The notes: generated by a model from the sequence alone, not told the origin. 64,000 nucleotides of DNA from Yanghanlia sp047501535 (GCF_047501535.1 NZ_JAZDRJ010000005.1:62001-126000); one strand, 5' to 3'; counted from the first letter of the stretch, positions 1 to 8,584 are shown. Translations and numbers: made by a program.

Positions 1-1316
1 AAAGCCAGCTTTTGCTGAATTTTACCTTCCAGGCCACGATCTGTCGGCTCGTAGAATACGGCATCCAGCCCATCGGGGAAATATTGTTCGCCTGCAGCAT
101 AGCCGTGGGGCTCATCATGCGCATAGCGATAGCGTCGCCCATAACCCAATTCTTTCATGAGTTTGGTGGGTGCATTACGCAAATGCAAGGGTACAGGCGC
201 ACTGCCATGTTGTTCCGCATAGCGGCGGGCGGCCTTGTAAGCGTTGTAGACGGCATTGGATTTCGCCGCGCACGCTAGATACACCACCGCTTGAGCCAAC
301 GCCAATTCGCCCTCCGGCGAACCCAGGCGTTCGTAGATGTCTGCAGCATTCAAGGTGAGCTGTGTGGCACGCGGGTCAGCCAGGCCGATATCTTCCACCG
401 CCATGCGCACCAGGCGACGCGATAGGTAGCGCGGGTCAGCCCCGCCATCCAGCATGCGGCTAAACCAATACAGCGATGCGTCCGGGTCAGAGCCGCGTAT
501 GGCTTTGTGCAAAGCGCTAATCTGGTCGTAGAACGCCTCGCCCCCTTTGTCGAACCGGCGCAGGCTCTGCGACAAAGCGGTTTCCAGCCATGCTGGGTCA
601 ACGACTTCACGCCCGGCATTGCGCGCCGATTCGGCCACAATTTCCATGGCGTTGATCAAACGCCGCGCATCGCCATCGGCCCAGCGCGCTAACTGTTCGC
701 GGGCCGCTGCTTCAAAGCTCAGTGCAGCCTGCCCTTCCTCGGCGTTCATGGTTGCCAAGGCGCGGTCCACCAGCTCGCCCAGTTCCTCGAAACTCAACGC
801 CTGCAGCACATAGACGCGCGCCCGCGACAGCAATGCTGAATTAACTTCGAAAGAAGGGTTTTCCGTGGTGGCGCCAATAAAGGTGAACAGACCGCTTTCT
901 ACATAGGGCAGAAACGCATCCTGCTGGGCCTTGTTGAAGCGATGCACTTCATCCACAAATAGAATGGTACGACGCCCTCTGGCTTGGGCCACTTGCGCCG
1001 CAACCACGGCGTCGCGGATATCCTTAACCCCGCCCAATACGGCCGATATGGCGATGAACTGAGCGTCGAAGCCTTCGACCATCAAGCGCGCCAGCGTGGT
1101 CTTGCCCACGCCCGGCGGCCCCCAGAAAATCATGGAGTGCGGCCGGCCGGATTCAAACGCCACGCGCAACGGCTTACCCGGCCCCAGCAAGTGGGCCTGG
1201 CCTACCACTTCGCCCAGCGTACGCGGGCGCATGCGTTCGGCCAACGGAGAATAAGCGAGCGCTTGACTGGCCTGGGCCGGGCCCCCGGCGCCTTCGCCAA
1301 ACAAATCTTTACTCAT
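1..1316 (-). CDS. rarA: Replication-associated recombination protein A (RarA/MgsA AAA+ ATPase), C-terminus cut by window edge
   Basis: A clamp-loader-like AAA+ ATPase that acts at stalled replication forks. The translation carries the Walker A motif GPPGVGKT, the Walker B segment LFVDEVHRF and the sensor stretch GATTENPSF, in the usual order for RarA/MgsA/WRNIP1. About 438 codons are visible. The last visible residues read EGKIQQKLA, which in this family lies just before the C-terminus, so only some 10-25 residues should be missing beyond base 1. Two in-frame ATGs lie close together, at 1316 and 1322; I took 1316. The gene starts 12 bases after the lolA stop on the same strand, so it is probably the third gene of a ftsK-lolA-rarA transcript. 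Confidence 0.93.
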   Translation of the reverse strand, partial: MSKDLFGEGAGGPAQASQALAYSPLAERMRPRTLGEVVGQAHLLGPGKPLRVAFESGRPHSMIFWGPPGVGKTTLARLMVEGFDAQFIAISAVLGGVKDIRDAVVAAQVAQARGRRTILFVDEVHRFNKAQQDAFLPYVESGLFTFIGATTENPSFEVNSALLSRARVYVLQALSFEELGELVDRALATMNAEEGQAALSFEAAAREQLARWADGDARRLINAMEIVAESARNAGREVVDPAWLETALSQSLRRFDKGGEAFYDQISALHKAIRGSDPDASLYWFSRMLDGGADPRYLSRRLVRMAVEDIGLADPRATQLTLNAADIYERLGSPEGELALAQAVVYLACAAKSNAVYNAYKAARRYAEQHGSAPVPLHLRNAPTKLMKELGYGRRYRYAHDEPHGYAAGEQYFPDGLDAVFYEPTDRGLEGKIQQKLA

Positions 1317-1328
1317 CGCCATTGCGGC

Positions 1329-1961
1329 CTACTGCATCCGTACGACATCTACATCGGCGGGCACGTCGAAAGCAAAAGCATCGGCTGACAGATCTGGGTT
1401 AGCAACAATGTTAGTCAGCCCAATGCGGGTGGTCTGCCCGAAAGCATCAAGCAGCTCAAGCCGGCGTGGCATCCCTTCAGCAAAACCAATATCGATATGC
1501 GCAAAACCGGCATCACTGCTACGCGGCTTGGCACGCAGCCAGGTCAGGCCATCCCGATCTTGCTGGGGCAAGAGTTCAAACGCTTCTTCAAGGCTGCCTG
1601 AGCCAAATAAGATCGCGGCAGGGGAAGCGCCAATCGAGGCATCGACCGGCTTTTCAGTGACTTGTGCCAGATCGGGATCGTATTGCCGGAGCACCTGGCC
1701 ATCGGACACAACCAGTTGTTCGTAGGGTTGCAGGGTTTCCCAGCGAAAGCGCCCAGGGCGCTGGAAGGCGAATTCGCCTTGCTGAACTTGGCGCTGCTGG
1801 CCTTGATCGTCGGCCACCTGCTGGGTGAAGCTGCCAGTGGCAGACTGCACTTGCGCCACAAACCGTTGCAATTGCGCACGTGCATCGGCCGCCAGCGCGG
1901 GTGTGCAGGCCACTGCTAGCACGCCGGCTGCTAACCACTTTGCTGCGAATTTAATCATCAT
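1329..1961 (-). CDS. lolA: Outer-membrane lipoprotein carrier protein LolA
   Basis: A periplasmic chaperone that takes lipoproteins from the LolCDE exporter to LolB at the outer membrane. The product is about 210 residues, normal for LolA. A signal peptide (roughly residues 1-25, ending ALA before ADARAQL) is followed by the family pattern: the GSFTQ-like start of the beta half-barrel, GRFRWE, and a late region on error in DLSADAFAF. The reading frame stays open upstream inside ftsK, but the signal peptide and a purine-rich site fix the start at the paired ATGs 1958/1961. That start overlaps the ftsK stop by about 10 bases, so the two are translationally coupled. Confidence 0.93.
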   Translation of the reverse strand: MMIKFAAKWLAAGVLAVACTPALAADARAQLQRFVAQVQSATGSFTQQVADDQGQQRQVQQGEFAFQRPGRFRWETLQPYEQLVVSDGQVLRQYDPDLAQVTEKPVDASIGASPAAILFGSGSLEEAFELLPQQDRDGLTWLRAKPRSSDAGFAHIDIGFAEGMPRRLELLDAFGQTTRIGLTNIVANPDLSADAFAFDVPADVDVVRMQ

Positions 1962-4308
1962 CACCTGCCTTCCCCACGGGAACGAGAATTTCACGATTAC
2001 CATTGGACTGCATGGCCGATACCAGCCCAGACTGCTCCATCTGCTCAAGCAGGCGAGCTGCACGGTTGTAGCCAATGCGCAGATGACGCTGCACAGAAGA
2101 AATGGACGCCCGGCGGTTTTTCAGCACGATTTCAACCGCTTGATCGTACAACGGGTCGGATTCTGTATCTGTAAACCCTGTAACAGAACCTACGCCGTCG
2201 CCGGTTTCACCCTCACCGCCTTCCAGCAGGCCGTCCACATAGTTGGGCTCGCCCTGCTCTTTGAGAGAATCCACCACGCGGTGCACTTCGTCATCGTGTA
2301 CGAACGCGCCGTGTACTCGCACCGGCAGGCCCGACCCGGGCGGCATGTAAAGCATATCGCCCAGGCCCAACAGGGTTTCCGCGCCCATTTGATCAAGAAT
2401 CGTGCGGGAATCCACACGCGACGACACCTGGAAGGCAATGCGCGTAGGAATATTGGCCTTGATCAGGCCGGTGATAACGTCCACGCTGGGGCGTTGGGTG
2501 GCAAGTATTAAGTGAATACCGGCAGCCCGTGCCTTTTGCGCCAAACGAGCAATAAGTTCTTCGATTTTCTTACCGACCACCATCATCAGGTCGGCCAGTT
2601 CGTCAATCACCACCACAATGAACGGCAGAGTGGTCAGCGGCTCAGGTGCATCGGGTGTGAGCGAAAACGGATTCGGAATGGGCTCTTCGCGCTTCTGCGC
2701 TTCGCGAATCTTGGCGTTATAGCCCGCCAGATTACGTACCCCCAGCTTGCTCATCAGGCGGTAGCGTTTTTCCATCTCGGCCACGCACCAGTTCAGGGCG
2801 TTGGCGGCCTGCCGCATATCCGTGACCACGGGCGCCAGCAGATGTGGAATACCTTCGTAAACGCTCATTTCCAGCATCTTGGGGTCGATGAGGATGAGGC
2901 GCACTTCGCTGGGGTCGGCCTTGTACAACAAGGACAGAATCATGGCGTTAATGCCCACTGACTTACCCGAACCGGTCGTGCCCGCCACGAGCAAGTGAGG
3001 CATCTTGGCCAGGTCGGCCACTTGCGGGTTGCCAGCGATATCCTTGCCCAGTGCCAGGGTCAACAACGAAGAATTGGCGTGATACACCTGCGAGCCAATG
3101 ATTTCCGACAGGCGCACAATCTGCCGCTTGGGGTTGGGCAGTTCCAGCCCCATGAGGTTTTTGCCGGGAATCGTTTCCACCACCCGAATATTGACCAAGC
3201 TCAGCGCACGCGCCAGGTCTTTGGCCAGATTCACGATCTGGCTGCCTTTCACGCCGGTGGCCGGCTCGATTTCGTAGCGGGTGATCACCGGCCCGGCCTG
3301 AGCGGACACCACGGTGACCCGCACGCCAAAGTCGGACAGCTTTTTCTCGATCAGGCGTGAGGTGTACTCAATCGTGTCGGCGCTGACAGTTTCCACATTG
3401 TCGCTAGGTGCGTCCAACAAACTGATAGCGGGAAGATCGCCGCCGCCCAAGTCGGCAGGCATGGCAAACAAAGTGTTCTGTTTTTCTTTTTCCACACGCA
3501 CCGATTTCGGCACGGATGTAACGGCAGGTTCGATTCGCACAGGCTGCTCGTGAACCAGCTCTTCCTGTTTGGCAACAACGGTTTCCTCGCGTTTGGCCTT
3601 GCTGACCTGCCCCACACGCCGGTCATCGCGCGCGGTTTTCAGCTCAACCAGCTTGAGAAACCCCCGTTCAACATACAGCCCTACGCGTTCCGCCACATGC
3701 AACCAGGAAAAGCCGAAAAACAGGCTGGCCCCCACAGCAATCAGCACCAGCAGGCCGAGCGTACAACCGGCCAGCCCAAAAGTAGACGCCAGCACATCAG
3801 CCAGTAAACGGCCTAACTGGCCACCCGCCCCCGCGGGCAGATCAGCGCCAAGCTGGCGTAGATGCAGAGCTTCAATGCCCATACACCCAATGAATAAGAA
3901 TGCAAACCCAATTCCGGTTTCCCAACGCACCCTGGGCAACGCTTCTGGAGGGGTCTGCGGTACAGAACCCGTCAGCCGCAGAAAGCCTGCCACCACGCGG
4001 TGGGCCAGCAACACCACCCACAGCCAGGTGGAGTAGCCGAAGAGGAATAGTAGAAAATCCGCGACATGCGCACCCAGAATCCCACCCCGATTCTGCGTGA
4101 CGGCGGAGTGGACGGAGTGCGACCACGCTGGATCAGCGGGATCCCAGGTGCCCAGCACCAGGGCCAACCATGCCGCCAAAGCGGCGAACACGATCCAGCG
4201 CGCTTCACGAGCCAGACCAGACAAGCGGGTCTGCAGCGGTGAAGGGCCGTTTCTGACGTTACGGGAGGAGCGCGAAGGAGTAGCAGGTAGCCTAGCCATG
4301 TGGGCCAT
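1951..4308 (-). CDS. ftsK: DNA translocase FtsK
   Basis: A septal DNA pump that clears and aligns chromosome dimers for XerCD at division. It is about 785 residues. The N-terminal third has several hydrophobic segments (from WIVFAALAAWLALVLG onward), which fits the four-helix membrane domain. A short charged linker follows, then the motor domain with Walker A GTTGSGKS and Walker B VVVIDELADLMM. The last ~65 residues form a winged-helix gamma domain (QRHLRIGYNRAARLLEQME), which in FtsK reads the KOPS polarity sequences. The linker is short compared with E. coli FtsK. The frame is open further upstream; ATGs at 4308 and 4299 both fit. The gene is divergent from trxB, with 38 bases between the starts. 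Confidence 0.95.
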   Translation of the reverse strand: MAHMARLPATPSRSSRNVRNGPSPLQTRLSGLAREARWIVFAALAAWLALVLGTWDPADPAWSHSVHSAVTQNRGGILGAHVADFLLFLFGYSTWLWVVLLAHRVVAGFLRLTGSVPQTPPEALPRVRWETGIGFAFLFIGCMGIEALHLRQLGADLPAGAGGQLGRLLADVLASTFGLAGCTLGLLVLIAVGASLFFGFSWLHVAERVGLYVERGFLKLVELKTARDDRRVGQVSKAKREETVVAKQEELVHEQPVRIEPAVTSVPKSVRVEKEKQNTLFAMPADLGGGDLPAISLLDAPSDNVETVSADTIEYTSRLIEKKLSDFGVRVTVVSAQAGPVITRYEIEPATGVKGSQIVNLAKDLARALSLVNIRVVETIPGKNLMGLELPNPKRQIVRLSEIIGSQVYHANSSLLTLALGKDIAGNPQVADLAKMPHLLVAGTTGSGKSVGINAMILSLLYKADPSEVRLILIDPKMLEMSVYEGIPHLLAPVVTDMRQAANALNWCVAEMEKRYRLMSKLGVRNLAGYNAKIREAQKREEPIPNPFSLTPDAPEPLTTLPFIVVVIDELADLMMVVGKKIEELIARLAQKARAAGIHLILATQRPSVDVITGLIKANIPTRIAFQVSSRVDSRTILDQMGAETLLGLGDMLYMPPGSGLPVRVHGAFVHDDEVHRVVDSLKEQGEPNYVDGLLEGGEGETGDGVGSVTGFTDTESDPLYDQAVEIVLKNRRASISSVQRHLRIGYNRAARLLEQMEQSGLVSAMQSNGNREILVPVGKAGDDD

Positions 4309-4346
4309 TATAATTGGCTGTTCTTCAAAATTAAGGATGCACTGTA

Positions 4347-5306
4347 ATGACCACACCACGCCATGCCAGAGTTCTCATCCTCGGTTCCGGCCCAGCGGGC
4401 TATAGCGCCGCCATTTATGCAGCCCGGGCAAACCTTTCGCCCATGCTGATCACCGGCATGGAACAAGGTGGGCAGCTCATGACAACCACTGACGTGGACA
4501 ATTGGCCGGCCGATGCCATGGGCGTGCAAGGCCCGGAACTCATGCAGCGTTTTCTGGCTCATGCAGAGCGCTTCAACACGGACATTGTGTTCGACCAAAT
4601 CACGGAAGTCGATCTCTCCTCTCGCCCGTTCAAACTCAAAGGCGATGGCGGCCAGGAATACACCTGCGACTCTCTCATCATTTCCACAGGGGCTGCCGCC
4701 CAGTACCTGGGGCTGCCTTCTGAGCAAGCCTTTATGGGCCGAGGCGTTTCCGGCTGCGCCACTTGCGATGGCTTTTTCTACAAGAATCAGGATGTCATCG
4801 TCGTTGGCGGTGGCAATACCGCTGTTGAAGAAGCGCTTTATCTGGCGGGCATCTGCCGCAAGGTCACGCTGGTTCACCGCCGCGACAAGTTCCGCGCCGA
4901 GCCCATTCTGGTCGACCGCCTGATGGAAAAGGTCGAGTCCGGCAATATCGAACTCGCGCTTTTCCAGGAACTTGACGAAGTCTTGGGCGATGATTCCGGC
5001 GTTACAGGCGTGCGCCTGCGTAACAACCAGACAGGCGAAACCCGCGAGCTAGCCGTGATGGGCGTTTTCATCGCCATTGGCCACAAGCCCAATACTAGCC
5101 TGTTCGAGGGCCAGCTCGAAATGGAAGACGGCTACATCATCACGCGCAGCGGCCGCGAGGCTCTGGCTACCATGACATCCGTGCCGGGGGTCTTTGCTGC
5201 GGGCGACGTACAGGACAATGTCTACCGCCAGGCCATTACCAGCGCAGGCACCGGTTGCATGGCCGCGCTCGACGCACAGCGATGGCTGGAGAATGCGGCG
5301 GAATAA
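4347..5306 (+). CDS. trxB: Thioredoxin-disulfide reductase (TrxB)
   Basis: An NADPH-dependent flavoenzyme that reduces thioredoxin in the cytoplasm. It is 319 residues, the standard low-molecular-weight bacterial type. The FAD-binding motif LGSGPAGYSAAIYAARA is at residues 12-28, the redox-active CATC near residue 137, the NADPH-binding GGGNTAVEEA follows, and the C-terminal FAD motif GVFAAGDV is intact. AAGGA lies 9 bases before the ATG. The stop overlaps the start of the Smr-domain gene. A second, clearly different TrxB paralog begins at the right edge of the window on the minus strand. Confidence 0.96.
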   Translation: MTTPRHARVLILGSGPAGYSAAIYAARANLSPMLITGMEQGGQLMTTTDVDNWPADAMGVQGPELMQRFLAHAERFNTDIVFDQITEVDLSSRPFKLKGDGGQEYTCDSLIISTGAAAQYLGLPSEQAFMGRGVSGCATCDGFFYKNQDVIVVGGGNTAVEEALYLAGICRKVTLVHRRDKFRAEPILVDRLMEKVESGNIELALFQELDEVLGDDSGVTGVRLRNNQTGETRELAVMGVFIAIGHKPNTSLFEGQLEMEDGYIITRSGREALATMTSVPGVFAAGDVQDNVYRQAITSAGTGCMAALDAQRWLENAAE

Positions 5307-6159
5307 GCTCGGGCTGGCCGATCTAAAGAAACTGAGTCAAGCATCGCAGCCACCCGACACCTCTCCTCCTGCCAAGCCGCAACGCGCGGCGCGCAAGCGG
5401 TCACCCTTTCTTCCGCCTTCGTCCGCGCCCTTAACCGGCACGGGCGGCGCTGCTGCGTCTGTCAACCCAGCTAAGCACAGCGCCAAGGCAGTCACACCCA
5501 GCCTGTCTGCCCAGCCCGCCGGTGCCGGCCGAGCGCCCTCGCCAGCCTCGTCCGCCGCCCCTGCGTTCCAACTCAGTGAAGCCGACCGCCGGTTGTTTCA
5601 AAACGCTGTACGTCACGTAGAGAAAATCAAAGACCCTGGTCGCCTATTGCTGCCACCAACGGCGGTGGAGCACGACAGCATTCTTAAAGAAAGGCGTATG
5701 CGGGCTGCCGGCTTAGAAAGCCCTCCACCCAAAAAACGTGCCGCCACACCGCAGGAACGCCCTCAGAAAGCCACCGGCCCTCGCAAACCTCTTTCTGACA
5801 GCTACGCTTCTGCCGACCACGATCACGATGACAGCCGTTACCTGAAACCCGGGCACGGCACCCATATCCTCAAAGACCTTAAACGGGGGAAGTGGGCGAT
5901 CGGGGCCAGCCTGGATTTGCACGGCAGCACACTGGAAGACGCCCGCGAGCGCTTCGAGCGCTTTTTAACTTCGTGCCTGACGCACGATGTAAAGTGCGTG
6001 CGCATTGTGCATGGCAAAGGCTATGGTTCCCGCAACGGCGATGCCGTGCTGAAAACCACAGTACGCCGCTGGCTGACACAGGTTGACGAAGTGATTGCTT
6101 ATATAGAATGTGCGGAAGCCGAAGGGGGTTCGGGTGCGGTGCAGATTCTGTTGAAGTAA
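5293..6159 (+). CDS. Smr/MutS2-domain protein, probable endonuclease-like
   Basis: A cytoplasmic protein of about 288 residues. The C-terminal ~85 residues are a clear Smr domain: the LDLHG motif, then HGKGYGSRNGDAVLK, then a C-terminal EGGSGAVQILLK. Smr domains of this type nick or cut nucleic acid; the substrate here is unknown. The N-terminal 130 residues are low in complexity and rich in Pro, Ala and Ser, so probably disordered. The reading frame extends further upstream inside trxB, but the ATG at 5293 overlaps the trxB stop by 14 bases and gives a sensible N-terminus (MRRNKLGLADLKKL). That layout suggests translational coupling to trxB. Two hairpin terminators follow. Confidence 0.85.
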   Translation: MRRNKLGLADLKKLSQASQPPDTSPPAKPQRAARKRSPFLPPSSAPLTGTGGAAASVNPAKHSAKAVTPSLSAQPAGAGRAPSPASSAAPAFQLSEADRRLFQNAVRHVEKIKDPGRLLLPPTAVEHDSILKERRMRAAGLESPPPKKRAATPQERPQKATGPRKPLSDSYASADHDHDDSRYLKPGHGTHILKDLKRGKWAIGASLDLHGSTLEDARERFERFLTSCLTHDVKCVRIVHGKGYGSRNGDAVLKTTVRRWLTQVDEVIAYIECAEAEGGSGAVQILLK

Positions 6160-6221
6160 AGTTGCCGCTACCCCAACAAAAAACCGGTACGGGCGGGCTC
6201 TGACAGTAGACTGCAATAACT

Positions 6222-6250
6222 AAAGGCCGGCACACCGTGCCGGCCTTTTC
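6222..6250 (+). terminator. Strong intrinsic terminator after trxB-smr
   Basis: A 9-bp perfect GC-rich stem (GGCCGGCAC at 6225-6233 with GTGCCGGCC at 6237-6245) has a 3-base loop. Flanking A and T tracts extend the helix on the template side, and a T run closes it at 6246-6249. It sits 60 bases after the smr stop. Confidence 0.9.
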
Positions 6251-6305
6251 GTTCTTTCTATTTCTTATCAGTACCGCTTTTTATTTTTATAGTTATTTTT
6301 GTTAT

Positions 6306-6326
6306 ACCGATTCAGATCGGTTTTTT
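6306..6326 (+). terminator. Second, weaker terminator-like hairpin
   Basis: ACCGAT at 6306-6311 pairs with ATCGGT at 6316-6321 around a TCAG loop and runs straight into six Ts. It lies in an AT-rich spacer, so it may be a back-up terminator for trxB-smr. The stem is only 6 bp. Confidence 0.5.
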
Positions 6327-6368
6327 GCCCATGCAGAGCCTGTCTCCTCACCTGCATGTTCAGTATTG

Positions 6369-6406
6369 TGCATGAAACATTCCCAGTACACACCTAGGGA
6401 ATGCAC
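6369..6406. promoter_or_regulatory. Nested inverted repeat upstream of the BKACE gene, possible operator
   Basis: Two nested pairs of arms share one centre: CATTCCC (6378-6384) with GGGAATG (6397-6403), and outside it GTGCAT (6369-6374) with ATGCAC (6401-6406). It lies 108 bases before the BKACE start in an otherwise empty 350-base spacer. An operator role is inference; no matching regulator gene lies next to it. Confidence 0.4.
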
Positions 6407-6483
6407 TAACTCAGAATCCGGCACCGTATACTGCGCAACATCAGCACGCTACCCATCATCTAATCAAGAAGGAGACAACACGG

Positions 6484-6504
6484 ATGGATCTTGCACATCT
6501 GTAG
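6484..6504 (+). other. Six-codon reading frame with an ideal ribosome-binding site, in frame with the next gene
   Basis: AAGGAG at 6469-6474 is followed after 9 bases by ATG and codons for MDLAHL, then TAG at 6502-6504. Three codons later, in the same frame, comes the ATG of the BKACE gene, which has no good ribosome-binding site of its own. The arrangement fits either a leader peptide feeding reinitiation or a gene whose original start lies upstream of a single nonsense change. Sequencing error is also possible. Confidence 0.5.
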
Positions 6505-6513
6505 AACACAATT

Positions 6514-7338
6514 ATGAACAACGATACACCACTGATTCTGACCGTCGCCCCCAACGGAGCTTACAAAACCCACGCGCAGCACCCAGCCGTACCTCTCACA
6601 CCAGACGCCTTGGCCGACACCGCCAAGTCATGCCTGGAGGCCGGTGCAGCAATGATCCACATGCATGTGCGCCAACCAGACGGGCGTCACCTGCTAGATG
6701 CTCAGGCCTACCAAGAAGCCACTTCCGCCATTCGCCGCGCCGTCGGGCAATCGTTGGTGATTCAGATCACCACCGAAGCCGCACAGATCTACGAGCCCGC
6801 CGCTCAAATGGCTGTGGTACGCGATACGCGGCCAGAAGCCGTTTCGGTGGGGCTGCGCGAGCTGCTCAAACCTGATGTGCCTGAGTCTGAACTACACCAA
6901 TTTTTTTCCTGGCTGGTACAAGAAGCCATCATGACGCAGGTAATTCTGTACGACGAACAGGATGTTGCCAGTTGGCAAAAGCTGCGAGCAGAGGGCGTTA
7001 TTCCTGAAGGCCCGTGGTTTCTGCTGTTTGTGCTGGGCCGCTATACAGCCGGCCAGAAGTCCAGCCCTACTGATTTGCTACCCTTCCTGAACCAAGACGA
7101 TGGCCGCTACCCGTGGGCCATGTGCGCGTTCGGCCCGAAGGAAAACGCCTGCGCGATCACGGCTGCCGGCTTGGGCGGCCATGTGCGCGTCGGTTTCGAG
7201 AACAATCTGCACCTCAAAGACGGCAGCGTTGCGCCCGATAATGCCGCTCTCGTCGCACAGGTGGTTGAAGGCGCGCAGGCGCTGGGTCGCCCGTTAGCCT
7301 CGGCACAAGATATCCGTCAGCTATTTGGCCGGAGCTAA
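6514..7338 (+). CDS. BKACE family (DUF849) beta-keto acid cleavage enzyme
   Basis: A member of the 3-keto-5-aminohexanoate cleavage (Kce)/BKACE family. These enzymes condense a beta-keto acid with acetyl-CoA to give acetoacetate and a new CoA ester. At 274 residues it has normal family length. The zinc-binding HMH of MIHMHVRQPDG is near residues 48-54, and the C-terminal block GGHVRVGFENNLHLKDG with a following NAALV is typical. The true acceptor substrate cannot be read from sequence. The start is uncertain: the strong ribosome-binding site belongs to an ATG ten codons upstream that is separated by an in-frame TAG. It is convergent with the LDH2-family gene, with 51 bases between stops. Confidence 0.82.
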   Translation: MNNDTPLILTVAPNGAYKTHAQHPAVPLTPDALADTAKSCLEAGAAMIHMHVRQPDGRHLLDAQAYQEATSAIRRAVGQSLVIQITTEAAQIYEPAAQMAVVRDTRPEAVSVGLRELLKPDVPESELHQFFSWLVQEAIMTQVILYDEQDVASWQKLRAEGVIPEGPWFLLFVLGRYTAGQKSSPTDLLPFLNQDDGRYPWAMCAFGPKENACAITAAGLGGHVRVGFENNLHLKDGSVAPDNAALVAQVVEGAQALGRPLASAQDIRQLFGRS

Positions 7339-7353
7339 TCTTTTCTGTACAGC

Positions 7354-7383
7354 CATGCGCCCTTTAGGCCCGAGGGGCGCATG
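7354..7383. terminator. Hairpin between two convergent genes
   Basis: CATGCGCCC (7354-7362) pairs perfectly with GGGCGCATG (7375-7383) around a 12-base loop, midway between the convergent stops at 7338 and 7390. No T tract follows on either strand, so it may only be a weak bidirectional terminator. Confidence 0.5.
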
Positions 7384-7389
7384 CCTGCC

Positions 7390-8436
7390 CTAGCCTTCCG
7401 CCAGCTTAGTCAGCATGGCGAGGTCGGCCTCAGATAAAGCCACACCCAATTCAAGCGATTCACGGCGCTGCCTGTAGCGTCGGTCGCCCGGCAAGCGGGG
7501 TTGGCCCGCATCATGCATGGCCTGCACCAGAGCTTCGGCTCGCTGGGCGAAGTTCGCTCCTGCACCACGCGCTGGGTCGATCACAATCAGTAGCTGCCCG
7601 GTGCGTGGAGTCTGCGCGCCAGGGTGGTCTGCCCACGAGAACCCGAACGAAAAGTTCCCACCAGTCAACGCTGCAGCCAACAGCTCCACCATCATGGAAA
7701 GTGCAGAACCCTTATGGCCGCCAAAAGGGAGCAAGGCGCCGCCATCCAGCATCGCTTGTGGATCACACGTAGGACTGCCCTCACTATCCACCCCCTGGCC
7801 GGGCGGCAGTTGACGCCCTTCACGCGCTGCGATCTGGATATCGCCATGCGCCATGGCACTGGTCGCCAAGTCGAACACCAGCGGCTCGCCGCCCGCCCGA
7901 GGCGCGGCGAAAGCAATGGGATTGGTGCCAAACAAAGGGTGTTTACCGCCATGTGGCACCACACACGCCATGCTGTTAACGAAGGTCAGTGCCACAAAGC
8001 CGTGCCGCGCATACGGCTCAACATCGGGCCACAGGGCTGCAAAGTGGTGAGAATCATGAATGGCCAAAAGCGCAATGCCCTGGCTGCGCACCTTCTCCAG
8101 CAAGAGGGGCTGTGCCGCCTGATGCGCCGGCTGTGCAAAGCCGTTGCATGCATCGACAGAAATAAAGCCGGGTGCCGCGTCGGTAACCACCGGCACAGCC
8201 TGGCCGTCCACCCAGCCACTGGCCAGGGTGGACACATAGGCGGGCATACGAAACACACCATGACTGTCCGCGCCATCACGCTGCGCATCAGCCACATTGC
8301 GCGCCAATATGGCAGCGGCTTCGGCCGATGTGCCATGACGCTCGAATATGCGAGCAAGTAGCGTCCGTAGCGCTTCTACCGGTATACGCACGGTATCTGC
8401 CGGTTCCTTTTGACCAGGCATTATTTGATCTTGCAT
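7390..8436 (-). CDS. LDH2-family NAD(P)-dependent 2-hydroxyacid dehydrogenase (malate/L-lactate/ureidoglycolate type)
   Basis: A cytoplasmic oxidoreductase of about 348 residues, the usual size for the malate/L-lactate dehydrogenase (YlbC/AllD/ComC) family, which is unrelated to classical LDH. Family features seen are ADSHGVFRMP near the N-terminus, the active-site His region DSHHFAALWPDVEPYA, GTNPIAFAAP, and LLPFGGHKGSALSMMVE. Substrate specificity cannot be assigned. The start at 8436 follows a strong GGGGGAG site. The reading frame remains open ~46 codons upstream but crosses the big hairpin at 8524-8565. The SSS transporter and its small partner lie upstream on the same strand, so uptake and oxidation of one hydroxyacid is a reasonable guess. 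Confidence 0.85.
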   Translation of the reverse strand: MQDQIMPGQKEPADTVRIPVEALRTLLARIFERHGTSAEAAAILARNVADAQRDGADSHGVFRMPAYVSTLASGWVDGQAVPVVTDAAPGFISVDACNGFAQPAHQAAQPLLLEKVRSQGIALLAIHDSHHFAALWPDVEPYARHGFVALTFVNSMACVVPHGGKHPLFGTNPIAFAAPRAGGEPLVFDLATSAMAHGDIQIAAREGRQLPPGQGVDSEGSPTCDPQAMLDGGALLPFGGHKGSALSMMVELLAAALTGGNFSFGFSWADHPGAQTPRTGQLLIVIDPARGAGANFAQRAEALVQAMHDAGQPRLPGDRRYRQRRESLELGVALSEADLAMLTKLAEG

Positions 8437-8523
8437 GTCTCCCCCTGACTTTTTGCTATGCCCTGCCCGGCGCTTCCTCCCGGCGGGGCTCACGTTGAAT
8501 TGTGGCATGCCGACACCATAAAC

Positions 8524-8584
8524 ACGAACGGCACGAAGGGCAGATACTCCCTTCGTGCCGTTCGTCAAACCCATTTCTGGGTTT
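8524..8584 (-). terminator. Two tandem hairpins after the symporter operon, one with a 17-bp perfect stem
   Basis: First on the minus strand, AAACCCA (8567-8573) pairs with TGGGTTT (8578-8584) around a GAAA tetraloop that begins at the stop codon of the small subunit. Next is a perfect 17-bp stem (8524-8540 with 8549-8565) with an 8-base loop. No long T run follows. The pair could terminate or stabilise the symporter mRNA, or attenuate read-through into the dehydrogenase gene. Confidence 0.6.
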
